Shown here one piece after another: positions 5,923-6,129 of a stretch of 6,129 bases of DNA. Source of the stretch: Halonatronomonas sp051745425 (lineage in GTDB: Bacteria > Bacillota > Halanaerobiia > Halanaerobiales > Halarsenatibacteraceae). The notes under the pieces are model-generated. The model did no database searches and was not told the DNA's origin. It worked only from the letters and a program-made list of their open reading frames with translations. Position 1 is the first letter of the stretch; every line of letters starts with the position of its first letter. Made by a program: the position numbers and the translations under genes. The stretch covers positions 1 to 6,129 of the forward strand of contig JBNJEB010000093.1 of assembly GCA_051745425.1 (NCBI GenBank), in the 5' to 3' direction.

Positions 5923-6129
5923 ATGGCTAAAAATAACCAGCTCAATATTTCAAGTTTACCAGAGATTCCAGAGCAGGCTGTTAAGCAATATGAAAAGAAG
6001 TTGAATCTTATTTTAAATAGAGTCAATGATATTTTAAGTAGCAGAGATGATCTAAATAATTTAATTGGCTATAATTCCCTTAGTATCATGTATGATCTCA
6101 ATGAGAATAATGCTAAATTTATGAGTAAT
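5923..6129 (+). CDS. Unrecognised protein, N-terminal 69 residues only
   Basis: An ATG at 5923 follows a strong site AAGAGGTGAG (5907-5916) with six bases between, and the frame stays open to the end of the window, so this is the start of a real gene cut by the window edge. The 69 residues are polar and Asn/Leu-rich: after a Pro-containing stretch (LPEIPEQ, 12-18) comes what looks like a long amphipathic helix (about 19-45), then LIGYNSLSIMYDLNENN (47-63). No signal peptide or membrane segment is visible. The pattern reminds me loosely of helical N-terminal regions placed before regulatory or cobalamin-binding domains, but this is a hunch and I assign no function. It is divergent from ygiQ, sharing the 147-bp intergenic region. 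Confidence 0.7.
   Translation, partial: MAKNNQLNISSLPEIPEQAVKQYEKKLNLILNRVNDILSSRDDLNNLIGYNSLSIMYDLNENNAKFMSN

Overview
The window (6129 bp) is ordinary low-GC chromosomal DNA from what looks like a Firmicute. The evidence is AT-rich spacers, Shine-Dalgarno sites of the GGTGA/AGGAG type, heavy use of AGA/AGG and ATA codons, sigma-A-like promoters, and a Firmicutes-type site-2 protease and LtaS-like enzyme. The protein style would suit an anaerobic clostridial or Halanaerobiales lineage, but that is a weak inference. I see no mobile element, CRISPR array, tRNA or rRNA.

Layout: positions 1-90 are a non-coding leader. Positions 91-744 (+) encode a SIMPL-domain (DUF541) protein without a signal peptide, starting at TTG. 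Positions 745-867 hold a very good promoter and a leader with a perfect 9-bp AT-rich hairpin whose loop carries GAGGAG. Positions 868-1989 (+) encode an M50-family site-2 (intramembrane) zinc protease with two C-terminal CBS domains. It meets, tail to tail across a 38-bp gap, a minus-strand pair: an LtaS/alkaline-phosphatase-superfamily membrane enzyme (3890-2028) downstream of a YgiQ-family radical SAM protein (5775-3973). The 82-bp gap between those two contains tandem 11-bp repeats and a second short direct repeat. From 5776 to 5922 lies a divergent promoter region with an extended -10 promoter and a dyad at the inferred ygiQ transcription start. From 5923 (+) a new gene, unrecognised and mostly helical, begins and runs off the window.

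The genes do not form an obvious pathway. The site-2 protease and the LtaS-like enzyme are both membrane or envelope proteins, while SIMPL and YgiQ are conserved families without a settled function. I do not see a clear new multi-gene system. The points most worth checking are: (i) the LtaS-like protein keeps the metal-ligand residues of its family but seems to lack the usual Thr nucleophile; (ii) its best-placed start codon after the Shine-Dalgarno site is ATT rather than ATG/GTG/TTG; (iii) the 11-bp-period repeats in front of it look like an OmpR/PhoB-type operator; and (iv) there is a leader hairpin in front of the protease gene and a dyad at the ygiQ start.
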